Assembly: GCA_963708425.1 (NCBI GenBank)
Contig: OY970206.1
Coordinates: 3,472,001 to 3,536,000, forward strand
Source of the DNA: JACMNW01 sp963708425
Lineage (GTDB): Bacteria > Pseudomonadota > Alphaproteobacteria > Rhodobacterales > Rhodobacteraceae
DNA length: 64,000 nt
Reading direction: 5' to 3'
The notes below the pieces were generated by a model. The model saw only the letters and a list, made by a program, of their open reading frames with translations, did not search any database and was not told the DNA's origin. Position numbers and translations under genes: made by a program. This document shows, piece after piece, positions 53,545-61,931 of the stretch (positions are counted from its first letter, which is position 1; every line of letters starts with the position of its first letter).

Positions 53545-54534
53545 TTACGCGTAGATGTCTGTCCAAAGCTCGGATAGGTCCGGCTCTGGGCTGTCTTTGG
53601 CAAATTCGGCAGAGGCGTTGACCACGGCCTTGATGTCTTTGTCGATGGCCTTCAGGTCTTCGTCGCTGGCAAGTCCGCCCTGCAACAGCAGATCGCGCAC
53701 GTGTTCGATGGCGTCTTTTTCGCTGCGCATCTTGTCGACCTCTTCCCGGGTACGGTATTTTGCGGGGTCGGACATGGAATGGCCACGGTAGCGGTAGGTC
53801 ATCATTTCCAAGATATACGGGCCTTGACCGGCGCGGCAGGCCGCAACCGCCTTTTCGCCAGCAGCTTTGACAGCAAGAACATCCATGCCATCGACTGCTT
53901 CGCCCTTGATGCCATAGGCCGCACCACGTTCCCACAATGAGGGGGACTTGGTCGAGCGTTTGACCGAGGTGCCCATGGCGTATTGGTTGTTTTCGATGAC
54001 GAAAACGACGGGCAGGTTCCAGAGTTCGGCCATGTTATACGTCTCATAGACTTGGCCTTGGTTGGCAGCGCCATCGCCGAAATAGGTGAAAGTGACATTG
54101 TCATTGCCAAGGTATTTGTCGGCGAAAGCAAGGCCCGCGCCTAGGGGCACTTGCGCGCCAACGATGCCGTGGCCGCCGTAGAAGTTCTTTTCCTTCGAGA
54201 ACATGTGCATGGAGCCGCCCTTGCCTCTGGAGTAGCCGCCGCTACGCCCGGTCAATTCGGCCATCACACCGTTCGGATCCATGCCGCAGGCCAGCATATG
54301 GCCGTGATCGCGGTACGAGGTCAGTCGCTTGTCGCCATCTTTGGCGGCAGCTTCCAGCCCCACAACGACAGCTTCTTGGCCGATATAAAGGTGACAGAAA
54401 CCACCGATCAGACCCATGCCATAGAGTTGGCCCGCTTTTTCCTCGAATCGCCGGATCAGCAGCATTTGGCGGTAGTAATGCAACAGCTCTTCTTTGGAAT
54501 TGTTTGATTTCTCGGCGGTTTTCCGTGCGGCCAT
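53545..54534 (-). CDS. pdhA: Pyruvate dehydrogenase E1 alpha
   Basis: E1 alpha (329 aa) binds thiamine diphosphate through GDGAANQGQVYE plus the Asn-containing FVIENNQYAMGT. RSGGYSRGKGGSMHMF is the conserved GKGGSMH block and YRYRGHSMSDP lies in the regulatory loop region. It heads pdhA-pdhB-orphan-pdhC and is separated from ftsB by 134 bp that hold a dyad. Confidence 0.96.
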   Translation of the reverse strand: MAARKTAEKSNNSKEELLHYYRQMLLIRRFEEKAGQLYGMGLIGGFCHLYIGQEAVVVGLEAAAKDGDKRLTSYRDHGHMLACGMDPNGVMAELTGRSGGYSRGKGGSMHMFSKEKNFYGGHGIVGAQVPLGAGLAFADKYLGNDNVTFTYFGDGAANQGQVYETYNMAELWNLPVVFVIENNQYAMGTSVKRSTKSPSLWERGAAYGIKGEAVDGMDVLAVKAAGEKAVAACRAGQGPYILEMMTYRYRGHSMSDPAKYRTREEVDKMRSEKDAIEHVRDLLLQGGLASDEDLKAIDKDIKAVVNASAEFAKDSPEPDLSELWTDIYA

Positions 54535-54561
54535 GGGGGCATTCTCCCGTCTATGACTAAA

Positions 54562-54581
54562 GTAGTTCAGTGTTAAACTAC
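54562..54581. promoter_or_regulatory. Dyad upstream of pdhA
   Basis: GTAGTT (54562-54567) and AACTAC (54576-54581) form a dyad with an 8-bp spacer, 28 bp upstream of the pdhA start, in an AT-rich stretch likely to hold the promoter. The regulator is unknown. Confidence 0.35.
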
Positions 54582-54668
54582 CTATAGTGTAACGGAGATT
54601 AAAGGGCGAGACAAAAGATTTGCACCGCGAGGGCGCGGGAAATTGCCGGTTTTGTTGGTGAGAAAGGC

Positions 54669-54971
54669 TTAGCGGATGACGATTTCGTCGGCGCGGACAT
54701 AACCCAGAACGTCGCGCGCCTGTTGGTCGAGAAGGTCCAGATCAAGGTAGGCGTCGGACATGCGGTGAGTCAGGTTTTTGATCTGCGCCAGTTCGGCAAC
54801 CAGCCGGTCACGTTCGGCGATAAGGTCTTGCGCCTCGGCCGAGATTTGCACGCGGCGGAACAGACCATAGTCGCCCTGCACGGCAGCGAATGTGAAATAA
54901 GCGCCCAGCGTGAAGGCGAGTACGTAATAAAACATACCACCGATCGCCGGGCGCATTTGAGAGTTGCTCAT
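54669..54971 (-). CDS. ftsB: Septum formation initiator FtsB/DivIC-like
   Basis: The 100-aa bitopic protein has a membrane helix (about 13-31), a coiled coil (about 42-70) and the C-terminal ARDVLGYVRADEIVI typical of alphaproteobacterial FtsB. It should join FtsL and FtsQ at the division site. Four GANTC sites lie 46-116 bp upstream. It precedes pdhA on the same strand, an arrangement common in alphaproteobacteria. Confidence 0.88.
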   Translation of the reverse strand: MSNSQMRPAIGGMFYYVLAFTLGAYFTFAAVQGDYGLFRRVQISAEAQDLIAERDRLVAELAQIKNLTHRMSDAYLDLDLLDQQARDVLGYVRADEIVIR

Positions 54972-55016
54972 TCTTTTTGCCTCAGTCCGCCCCTCGTTTT
55001 ATGGGAGCGTGCATTC

Positions 55017-55087
55017 GAATCATTGCACACTGGATCGTGTTTGTGAATCCCGAAACTGCGGGATTCACACGATTTTTTGACGGAATC
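55017..55087. promoter_or_regulatory. GANTC cluster and inverted repeat upstream of ftsB
   Basis: GANTC occurs at 55017-55021, 55045-55049, 55062-55066 and 55083-55087. The middle two lie in an inverted repeat TGTGAATCCCG/CGGGATTCACA (55042-55052, 55059-55069) followed on the plus strand by a run of six T. GANTC is the CcrM methylation site; GcrA acts at such promoters. The hairpin may also be a terminator. Confidence 0.5.
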
Positions 55088-55135
55088 GAATGTTTATGCA
55101 GCCGTGGGTGGTGAGACGCTACTGGGGCGCAACCT

Positions 55136-56065
55136 TCAATCGCGCCCTTGGTAGATATCGACCAGCTTGGCCAGCATCGCCAGCGCATCGGGGCGTGAGC
55201 GCTGGAAGGAATTGCGCCCGATGATAGAGCCGTTACCGCCGCCATCGCGGATGGCACGGGCGTCGTCATAGACGGAATCCGTGTCTTTGGCAGCGCCGCC
55301 CGAGAAGATGACGATGCGGCGACCGGCGAAAGATGCCTCCATGCAGTGGCGGACGCGGGCGGCCTGGGTGGCGATGTTGATCTTTTGCGCCTCGTAGACC
55401 TTTTTGGCTTCGGGCAGCATCAGGTGGTCGGTGGACAGCTTGATCTTGATGATGTGGGCCCCCAGAAGCGCGGCGATTTGGGCGCCGTAAGCGGCGACAT
55501 CAATAGCGGTTTCGCCGTCTTTGGTGATGGCTTCGCCGCGCGGGTAGGACCAGACGACCGAGGCCAAGCCTTTGGCGGCGGCTTCCTGGCGCATGGCGGA
55601 AATCTCTTCGAACATTTCCAAGGCGGCGTCGGAGCCGGGATAGATGGTGAAGCCAATGGCCGAACAGCCAAGGCGCAGGGCATCGTCGACGGACCCGGTG
55701 ATGGCTTGGTTTTTGCCAGCGGTTTCCGACATCAGGCTGTTGGCGGAATTGACCTTCAGGATGGTGGGGATCTGGCCGGCGAAAGTGTCTGCACCCGCCT
55801 CCAACATACCCAAGGGGGCGGCGTAGGCGTTCAGGCCCGCGTCGATGGCGAGTTGGTAGTGATAATGCGGGTCGTAGGCGGCGGGGTTGGCGGCAAAGCT
55901 GCGCGCGGCACCGTGTTCAAAGCCTTGATCAACAGGCAGGATGATCAGCTTGCCCGTGCCGGAAAGTTTGCCTTCCATCATGATGCGGCACAGATTGGAC
56001 TTCACGCCGGGCGTTTCGCCTTCGTAATTGCTGAGGATCTTTTGAACAGCCTTTGTCGCGCGCAT
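55136..56065 (-). CDS. fbaB: Class I fructose-bisphosphate aldolase (DhnA type)
   Basis: This 309-aa Schiff-base aldolase of the archaeal/DhnA type cleaves fructose 1,6-bisphosphate. LIILPVDQGFEHGAARSFA, GFTIYPGSDAALEMFEEI and the phosphate-binding IFSGGAAKDTDSVYDDARAIRDGGGNGSIIGRNSFQR are characteristic. The ATG at 56065 gives the MRATKAVQKIL start; 22 upstream codons are unlikely. It follows pgk and an SDR gene on the same strand. Confidence 0.94.
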   Translation of the reverse strand: MRATKAVQKILSNYEGETPGVKSNLCRIMMEGKLSGTGKLIILPVDQGFEHGAARSFAANPAAYDPHYHYQLAIDAGLNAYAAPLGMLEAGADTFAGQIPTILKVNSANSLMSETAGKNQAITGSVDDALRLGCSAIGFTIYPGSDAALEMFEEISAMRQEAAAKGLASVVWSYPRGEAITKDGETAIDVAAYGAQIAALLGAHIIKIKLSTDHLMLPEAKKVYEAQKINIATQAARVRHCMEASFAGRRIVIFSGGAAKDTDSVYDDARAIRDGGGNGSIIGRNSFQRSRPDALAMLAKLVDIYQGRD

Positions 56066-56158
56066 TCGGTGGTTCCTTGCGAAATGGGACGATGTTGATT
56101 TGGCCTTAGTAGGGCTGCGTTCATCCGGCAATATTGGTTGCGCTAACGGAGGGCAAAA

Positions 56159-56941
56159 TCAGCGTCGGCGTTTGAGGAACTGGCCGGTGGTAAAGGTCAT
56201 CACGCGGCGCGGGCTGATGCGCGGCAGGAAGGTGAAGACTTTGTTCAGGATGCCGGGCACGTAGACGCGGCGGCCTTTGGTCATGGCGGCCCAGCCGAGG
56301 GTGGCGACGGTTTCGGCGGAGGGCAGTGGAAAGCGGCTGAGGATCGTGGATTTTACGGCGTCGTCGGCGACGAAGAAATTGGTTTCGGTGGCACCGGGGC
56401 AGAGGGCGGTTACAGTGACGCCGGAGGGCCCGAGTTCTTCGGCGACGGCTTCGGACAGGCTTAGCAGATAGGCCTTGCTGGCGTGGTAGATTGCCATGTT
56501 CGGCCCGGGCAGAAAGCCTGCTGCCGAGGCGACGTTCAGGATGCGGCCAGTGCCTTGCGCCTTCATGTGCGCGGCGGCGCGTTTCATCAAGATGGTGGCG
56601 GCAACGACGTTGACTGAAATGCAGGCGGCTTCGCGGGGCCAGCCGTCGGGATCGGCGAATGCGCCATTGCGACCAAGGCCAGCGTTGTTGACCAGAATGC
56701 CGATCTGGCGGTTCTTGCTGGCGCGCAGCCAAAGTGCTTCGACTTCTTCTGGGTCGGACAGGTCGGCGGGCATGACGTCGACGGCGACATTATAGGCGCG
56801 GCGCAGCGCTTTGGCGTGGGCTTCCAGCTTGTCGGTTTGACGCGCGGTCAGGATGACATCGAAGCCATCTTTGGCCGCCAGTGTCGCAAATTCGCGCCCC
56901 AAGCCTTCGGATGCACCGGTGACCAATGCCCATATTGCCAT
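56159..56941 (-). CDS. Short-chain dehydrogenase/reductase
   Basis: The 260-aa classical SDR has TGASEGLG (8-15), NNAG (85-88) and the catalytic Ser139, Tyr152, Lys156 (YHASK). The motif TGASxGLG and the C-terminal basic tail (FLKRRR) are like 3-oxoacyl or DltE-type reductases; the substrate is unknown. It starts 3 bp after pgk, so it is surely co-transcribed with it, and the aldolase follows 93 bp later. Confidence 0.9.
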   Translation of the reverse strand: MAIWALVTGASEGLGREFATLAAKDGFDVILTARQTDKLEAHAKALRRAYNVAVDVMPADLSDPEEVEALWLRASKNRQIGILVNNAGLGRNGAFADPDGWPREAACISVNVVAATILMKRAAAHMKAQGTGRILNVASAAGFLPGPNMAIYHASKAYLLSLSEAVAEELGPSGVTVTALCPGATETNFFVADDAVKSTILSRFPLPSAETVATLGWAAMTKGRRVYVPGILNKVFTFLPRISPRRVMTFTTGQFLKRRR

Positions 56942-56944
56942 ATG

Positions 56945-58123
56945 TTATCCCATCAATGCAGCTACGCCTGGTAATGTCTTGCCTTCCATCCATTCTAGGA
57001 AAGCACCGCCAGCAGTTGAAATGAAAGTAAAATCGTCAGCAGCGCCCGCTTGGTTCAGGGCTGCGACCGTATCGCCACCGCCTGCGACAGAGATCAATTT
57101 GCCTGCGCGGGTCAGTTTGGCGGCCGCCAGAGCGGCAGCATTCGTGGCCATATCGAAGGGTTCAATTTCAAACGCCCCAAGCGGGCCATTCCAGATCAGG
57201 GTTTTGGAGGCGGCGAAAACATCCGTCAGGGCGGCTACGGTTTTAGGACCAGCATCAAGGATCATCGCATCGGCGGGGCAAGCGTTGACGGGCAGGGTTT
57301 CGGATGCGGCACCGGCCTTGAATTCACGCGCCACAACGATGTCGACGGGTAGGTGAATGGTGCAGCCTGCTGCTTTGGCTTTGGCCAATATATCCAGAGC
57401 CGTTGCGGCCATGTCGCGTTCGGCGAGTGATTTGCCAACTTCGACACCTTGTGCCACGAGGAACGTGTTCGCCATGCCGCCGCCGATGATCAGATGGTCG
57501 ACCTTGGTGACCAGATTGCCCAACAGTTCCAGCTTGGTGGAAACTTTCGCACCCCCAACCACCGCCACAACCGGGCGCTGCGGATTGCCCAAGGCGGCTT
57601 CGAGTGCTGCCAGTTCTTCGGCCATCAAGCGGCCAGCGAACGAGGGCAGCAATCGCGCGACCCCTTCGGTTGACGCATGGGCGCGGTGCGCCGCCGAAAA
57701 AGCATCATTGCAAAAAAGATCGCCGAGTGATGCAAGAAATGCCGCCATTTGCGGATCGTTCGCCTCTTCCATTGGCGAAAAGCGGGTGTTTTCTACCAAC
57801 ACCACGGCAGTCGCGGGCAAGGCATCAATGGCGGCACGGCTGGGCCGTTCGATGAAGGTAACGCTATGACCCAAGGCAGCTTCCAGTGCTGGAAGCACAA
57901 GTCGCAGGCTCATCTCGGGCACTGGCTTGCCCTTTGGGCGGCCAAAATGCGCAAGCAAGACAACCTTGGCGCCTTTGGCCGTCAGATCCCGCACTGTCGG
58001 TACGATCTTTTCGATCCGCGTGGCATCAGTAACCTGACCGTTTTCCATCGGCACATTGACATCAACCCGCACGAGCACTGTTTTGCCCGCCACATCCATG
58101 TCGTCGAGTGTTTTCCAAGCCAT
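56945..58123 (-). CDS. pgk: Phosphoglycerate kinase
   Basis: Pgk (392 aa) interconverts 1,3-bisphosphoglycerate and 3-phosphoglycerate with ADP/ATP. VLVRVDVNVPMENG opens the N-domain, VVGGAKVSTKLELL and LIIGGGMANTFLVAQG are in the hinge region, and SVAGGGDTVAAL is the nucleotide-site glycine loop. It is the first gene of pgk-SDR-fbaB and is divergent from the cyclophilin pair. Confidence 0.97.
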   Translation of the reverse strand: MAWKTLDDMDVAGKTVLVRVDVNVPMENGQVTDATRIEKIVPTVRDLTAKGAKVVLLAHFGRPKGKPVPEMSLRLVLPALEAALGHSVTFIERPSRAAIDALPATAVVLVENTRFSPMEEANDPQMAAFLASLGDLFCNDAFSAAHRAHASTEGVARLLPSFAGRLMAEELAALEAALGNPQRPVVAVVGGAKVSTKLELLGNLVTKVDHLIIGGGMANTFLVAQGVEVGKSLAERDMAATALDILAKAKAAGCTIHLPVDIVVAREFKAGAASETLPVNACPADAMILDAGPKTVAALTDVFAASKTLIWNGPLGAFEIEPFDMATNAAALAAAKLTRAGKLISVAGGGDTVAALNQAGAADDFTFISTAGGAFLEWMEGKTLPGVAALMG

Positions 58124-58258
58124 GATGTCTTTCCCCCCAATCGGTGATGGCTTTGTTTCACCGAACCATGCGCGGAGGTCAACCGATGATACGCTTTGGC
58201 CTTTCCCTTCGGGCCATCGGGCATTAAGTTCCCGCCAACGTCAAAAAAGGAGACCGGC

Positions 58259-58765
58259 ATGGTCGATATCAAAGATCCCGAAAACACCATCATCATTGCG
58301 CTGAAAGACGGCGAAGTGGTGATCCAGCTGTTGGCTGATGTGGCCCCCAAGCATGCTGAGCGGATGAAGACGCTGGCCCGCGCCGGAGCATACGACAACG
58401 TGGTGTTTCACCGGGTGATCGACGGTTTCATGGCGCAGACTGGCGATGTGGAAAACGGCAATTCGGCAAAGGATTTCAATTTGAAGCGGGCAGGTACCGG
58501 CGGGTCTGATATGCCCGATGTGCCAGCAGAGTTTTCAAAGCTGCCGCATGACCGGGGCACGATTGGGGCGGCGCGGTCATCGAACCCAAATTCGGCAAAC
58601 TCGCAGTTTTTCATCAATTTCAAGGATAACCATTTCCTGAACGGGCAATACACGGTTTATGGCCGCGTCATTGCGGGCATGGAATTTGTCGACAAGATCA
58701 CCCGGGGCGAGCCCGCGCCAAACCCTGATAAGATGATTTCCGTAAAGGTGGCTGCCGATGTCTAA
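58259..58765 (+). CDS. ppiB: Cyclophilin, cytoplasmic
   Basis: This 168-aa cyclophilin-type peptidyl-prolyl isomerase has no signal peptide. Conserved FHRVIDGFMAQTGD, ARSSNPNSANSQFFINF and the YTVYGRVIAGMEFVDKI end are intact; the usual active Arg is in FHRV. The ATG at 58259 follows AAAGGAGA. It overlaps the next cyclophilin gene by 8 nt. Confidence 0.94.
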   Translation: MVDIKDPENTIIIALKDGEVVIQLLADVAPKHAERMKTLARAGAYDNVVFHRVIDGFMAQTGDVENGNSAKDFNLKRAGTGGSDMPDVPAEFSKLPHDRGTIGAARSSNPNSANSQFFINFKDNHFLNGQYTVYGRVIAGMEFVDKITRGEPAPNPDKMISVKVAADV

Positions 58766-59360
58766 ATCGTTTATCGCCGTCGGCGTTTTCGCCGCTGGGC
58801 TTGCCGTGCTTGGTGGGTATGCGCTTAGCACCGGGGCTGTGTCGGCCCAAGACGTGGTGGATGGCCCCGGCCCGAATTTGGCGATCGAGGTGGCTGGCAG
58901 CACCACTGGCACCATCGTGATTGATCTGCTGCCCGAAGTGGCCCCAAAGCACGTGGCGCAGATTGTGGCGCTGGCCAAGGCCGGAACCTATGACGATGTG
59001 GTGTTCCACCGCGTCATTGACGGCTTCATGGCGCAGACTGGTGATGTTCAGTTTGGCAAAGCAGGCGGTTCGGCTGAGGCAGGGATGGGACAATCCGAGA
59101 TGCCGAACCTTCCCGCCGAGTTTTCATCACTGAGCTTTGATCGCGGCGTGATTGGCATGGCACGCAGCCAAGACCCGGATTCGGCGAACTCGCAGTTCTT
59201 CATCATGTTCGCGCCAGCACCGCATTTGGATGGGCAATATACCATCGTTGGCCGGGTTATTTCCGGTATGGACGTGGTGGATGCGATCAAGAAGGGCGAG
59301 GGCGGCAACGGTGAAGTGACCGAGCCTGACCGCATGGCGACGGTGACGGTGGCGGAGTAG
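58758..59360 (+). CDS. ppiA: Cyclophilin, periplasmic
   Basis: This second cyclophilin (200 aa) has a signal peptide (about 1-30, VSA-Q), so it should work in the periplasm on exported proteins. FHRVIDGFMAQTGD is identical to that of its neighbour and SQDPDSANSQFFIMF is close. The two genes are adjacent and overlapping, most simply a tandem duplication with retargeting. Confidence 0.93.
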   Translation: MSKSFIAVGVFAAGLAVLGGYALSTGAVSAQDVVDGPGPNLAIEVAGSTTGTIVIDLLPEVAPKHVAQIVALAKAGTYDDVVFHRVIDGFMAQTGDVQFGKAGGSAEAGMGQSEMPNLPAEFSSLSFDRGVIGMARSQDPDSANSQFFIMFAPAPHLDGQYTIVGRVISGMDVVDAIKKGEGGNGEVTEPDRMATVTVAE

Positions 59361-59369
59361 AAGGAAGGG

Positions 59370-59473
59370 CGGGGGCCAGCCCCCCGGCACCACGCCAAAC
59401 AGCGGGGGGCCAGCCCCCCGCACCACGCCAAACAGCGGGGGGCCAGCCCCCCGCACCCCCCGGGATATTTGTG
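59370..59473 (+). repeat. 33-bp G/C hairpin tandem repeat ending in a repeat-A-like core
   Basis: Three units of about 33 bp (59370-59402, 59403-59435, 59436 on) each contain a GGGGGG-CCAG-CCCCCC-type hairpin. The array ends with CACCCCCCGGGATATTTGTG (59454-59473), like the core of repeats at 33734 and 47334. It lies between convergent ppiA and tyrS and may end transcription from either side. Confidence 0.8.
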
Positions 59474-59515
59474 AACAGAAGAAAGCGGCTTGGGTTAGGC
59501 GTCGCTGACGTTGGC

Positions 59516-60766
59516 CTATTCCAGCACCACCAGCGCGTGACGTTTGCGACCGGCAGTCAGTTTTACCGGGTCGATCAATTCACCCGCGCCGATCTTTTGG
59601 CCCGCGTCCAGCACAAGCTCGTCGTTCAGGCGGGCACCGCCTTCGAGGATAAGGCGCTTGGCGTCTTTGCCTGAACCGACCAGTCCGGCGCGGACGAACA
59701 ACTGCGCCACGGTGATGCCATCGGTTACATCGGCGACAGTCAGATGAAGCGTCGGCAGATCGTTACCGACGCCGCCTTTTTCGAACACCTCGCGCGCTGT
59801 TGCTTCGGCGGTTTTTGTAGCTTCGGCACCATGCAGCAGGGTGGTGACTTCGTTCGCCAGCACAATTTTCGCAGCGTTGATGTCTGATCCGCCTAGGGCA
59901 CCCAGGCGGTTGCAGTCGTCGATTGGCAGTTCGGTGTAGAGCTTCAGGAACCGGCCAACATCGGCGTCAGTGGTGTTGCGCCAGTATTGCCAGAATTCGT
60001 ACGGGCTTAGCATGTCGGCGTTCAGCCAGATGGCACCGCCCGCCGATTTGCCCATCTTCTTGCCATCAGAGGTGGTCAGAAGGTGGGTGGTCAGGCCGAA
60101 CACCTCGCCGCCGATCACGCGGCGGGTCAGGTCGACGCCGTTGACGATGTTGCCCCATTGATCAGAGCCGCCCATCTGCAGCAGGCAACCGTAGCGGCGG
60201 TTAAGCTCCAGGAAATCATAGGCTTGCAGGATCATGTAGTTGAATTCCAGGAACGACAACGATTGTTCGCGGTCGAGCCGGGATTTGACGGATTCGAACG
60301 ACAGCATCCGGTTGACCGAGAAATGCTTGCCGATATCACGCAGGAAGGTGAGGTAATTCAGATCATCCAGCCACTCGGCGTTGTTGACCATGATTGCGTC
60401 GCGCGTGCCTTCGCCAAAGCTGACATAGGGCGCGAAGGCGCGTTTGATGCCGGCAATGTTGTCATCAATCTGGGCGTTGGTCAGCAGTGGGCGTTCTTCC
60501 GCGCGAAACGACGGATCGCCAACCTTGGTGGTCCCGCCCCCCATCAGGACAATCGGCCTACCGCCGCATTTTTGCAGCCAGCGCAGCATCATGATCTGAA
60601 TCAGGGAGCCCACATGCAGCGACTTCGCCGTGGCATCAAAACCGATATAGCCCGGCACAATGCCCTTGACCAACGCGTCATCCAATGCCTGATAATCGGT
60701 GCAATCGGCCAGAAAGCCGCGCTCCATCATCACGCGCATGAAGTCGGATTTTGCATGGTAGGTCAT
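59516..60766 (-). CDS. tyrS: Tyrosyl-tRNA synthetase
   Basis: This class I synthetase (416 aa) has the HIGH-type motif HVGS (51-54) and the KMSKS-type KMGKSAGG. QMGGSDQWGNIVNG binds tyrosine. The C-terminal S4-like domain carries LILEGGARLNDELV. The ATG at 60766 gives the usual MTYHAKSDFM start; the longer frame has no family support. Confidence 0.96.
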   Translation of the reverse strand: MTYHAKSDFMRVMMERGFLADCTDYQALDDALVKGIVPGYIGFDATAKSLHVGSLIQIMMLRWLQKCGGRPIVLMGGGTTKVGDPSFRAEERPLLTNAQIDDNIAGIKRAFAPYVSFGEGTRDAIMVNNAEWLDDLNYLTFLRDIGKHFSVNRMLSFESVKSRLDREQSLSFLEFNYMILQAYDFLELNRRYGCLLQMGGSDQWGNIVNGVDLTRRVIGGEVFGLTTHLLTTSDGKKMGKSAGGAIWLNADMLSPYEFWQYWRNTTDADVGRFLKLYTELPIDDCNRLGALGGSDINAAKIVLANEVTTLLHGAEATKTAEATAREVFEKGGVGNDLPTLHLTVADVTDGITVAQLFVRAGLVGSGKDAKRLILEGGARLNDELVLDAGQKIGAGELIDPVKLTAGRKRHALVVLE

Positions 60767-60830
60767 TGTCGTCTCGTGCTTTAAGGGTGGACGCCTCGCG
60801 TATAGCGGGGGTGGGGGCCGAGGGGAAGTC

Positions 60831-61931
60831 ATGTTGAAGACGGGGGCGATCTGGGCGTTGGGGGCGATGTCTGGCACATCGCTTGACGGGGTTGATGCGG
60901 CGATGGTGTTGACTGACGGGACGCGGATTATTGAGTTTGGTGCAACGGAATACCGCCCCTATACCGAGGCGGAACGCGCAACTTTGCGGGCGGCACTGGG
61001 GGCGTGGCCGGGGGATGCGGGGGTTGAAGCGGCGGCAGAGGTGGTGGAAACCGCGCATGCCGAAGTGCTGTCGCGGTTTTCGGGGGCGGAGGTCATTGGC
61101 TTTCATGGCCAGACGCTGGCGCATGATCCGGGGCGGCGGCGGACGCATCAGGTGGGATCGGGTGCAGTGCTGGCCGAGGTTCTGGGCAAGCCGGTGGTCT
61201 GGGACTTTCGCACCTCCGACGTGCAACTGGGCGGGCAGGGTGCGCCGCTGGCACCGTTTTATCATTTCGCCTGTGCCAAGCATATCGGGGCTGAGGCGCC
61301 GTTAGCGATTTTGAATTTGGGCGGGGTGGGGAATCTGACGTGGATCGACCCGCGCCATGCCCTACCGGAGGCACCCGGCGCGCTATTGGCGTTTGATACC
61401 GGGCCTGCCAATGCACCGGTGAATGATCTGACGCTGGCGCGTTTTGGTCTGGCGCAGGATGAGGGCGGCAAATTGGCGGCACAGGGTGTGCCGGATCAGG
61501 CGATGATCGACACGTTCCTTCGCCATCCATATTTCTTCAAGATGCCGCCGAAGTCATTGGACCGGAACGATTTTCAAGGGCTGCTTGAGGCTGTTACAGC
61601 GCTGGAACCTGCGGATGCGGCGGCGACATTGACCTATGCTGCGGCGCGGGCAGTTGCGCGCGGTGTGGAGCATTTTCCACTTCCTGTGACTCAAGTTCTG
61701 GTCACGGGCGGCGGGCGGCATAATGCGACGCTGATGGAGATGTTGGCACAATGTCTGCCGTGCCCGGTGAACCCGATTGAAGCTGTGGGCCTGAACGGCG
61801 ATATGCTAGAGGCGCAGGCGTTTGCCTATCTGGCAGTTCGCGTGGCGCGGGGTCTACCAACATCATGCCCATCGACAACCGGCGTTGCGGGGGCGGTTGG
61901 TGGCGGCCAGATCAGCCGACCGGGGGAGTAA
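60831..61931 (+). CDS. anmK: Anhydro-N-acetylmuramic acid kinase
   Basis: AnmK (366 aa) phosphorylates and opens 1,6-anhydro-MurNAc in cell-wall recycling. GAMSGTSLDGVDAA (11-24) is the N-terminal signature; GFHGQTLAHDP, VWDFRTSDVQLGGQGAPLAPFYH and VTGGGRHNATLM are conserved. It follows GAGGGGA, is divergent from tyrS (64 bp) and overlaps rarD at its end by 20 bp. Confidence 0.95.
   Translation: MLKTGAIWALGAMSGTSLDGVDAAMVLTDGTRIIEFGATEYRPYTEAERATLRAALGAWPGDAGVEAAAEVVETAHAEVLSRFSGAEVIGFHGQTLAHDPGRRRTHQVGSGAVLAEVLGKPVVWDFRTSDVQLGGQGAPLAPFYHFACAKHIGAEAPLAILNLGGVGNLTWIDPRHALPEAPGALLAFDTGPANAPVNDLTLARFGLAQDEGGKLAAQGVPDQAMIDTFLRHPYFFKMPPKSLDRNDFQGLLEAVTALEPADAAATLTYAAARAVARGVEHFPLPVTQVLVTGGGRHNATLMEMLAQCLPCPVNPIEAVGLNGDMLEAQAFAYLAVRVARGLPTSCPSTTGVAGAVGGGQISRPGE

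Noticed and set aside
59127..59456. Gly/Pro-rich minus-strand frame across the 33-bp repeats
   Set aside because: It is a by-product of the G/C tandem repeat and antisense to ppiA.
59370..59473. CRISPR-like array
   Set aside because: The spacers between hairpins are identical, there are only three units and no cas genes.
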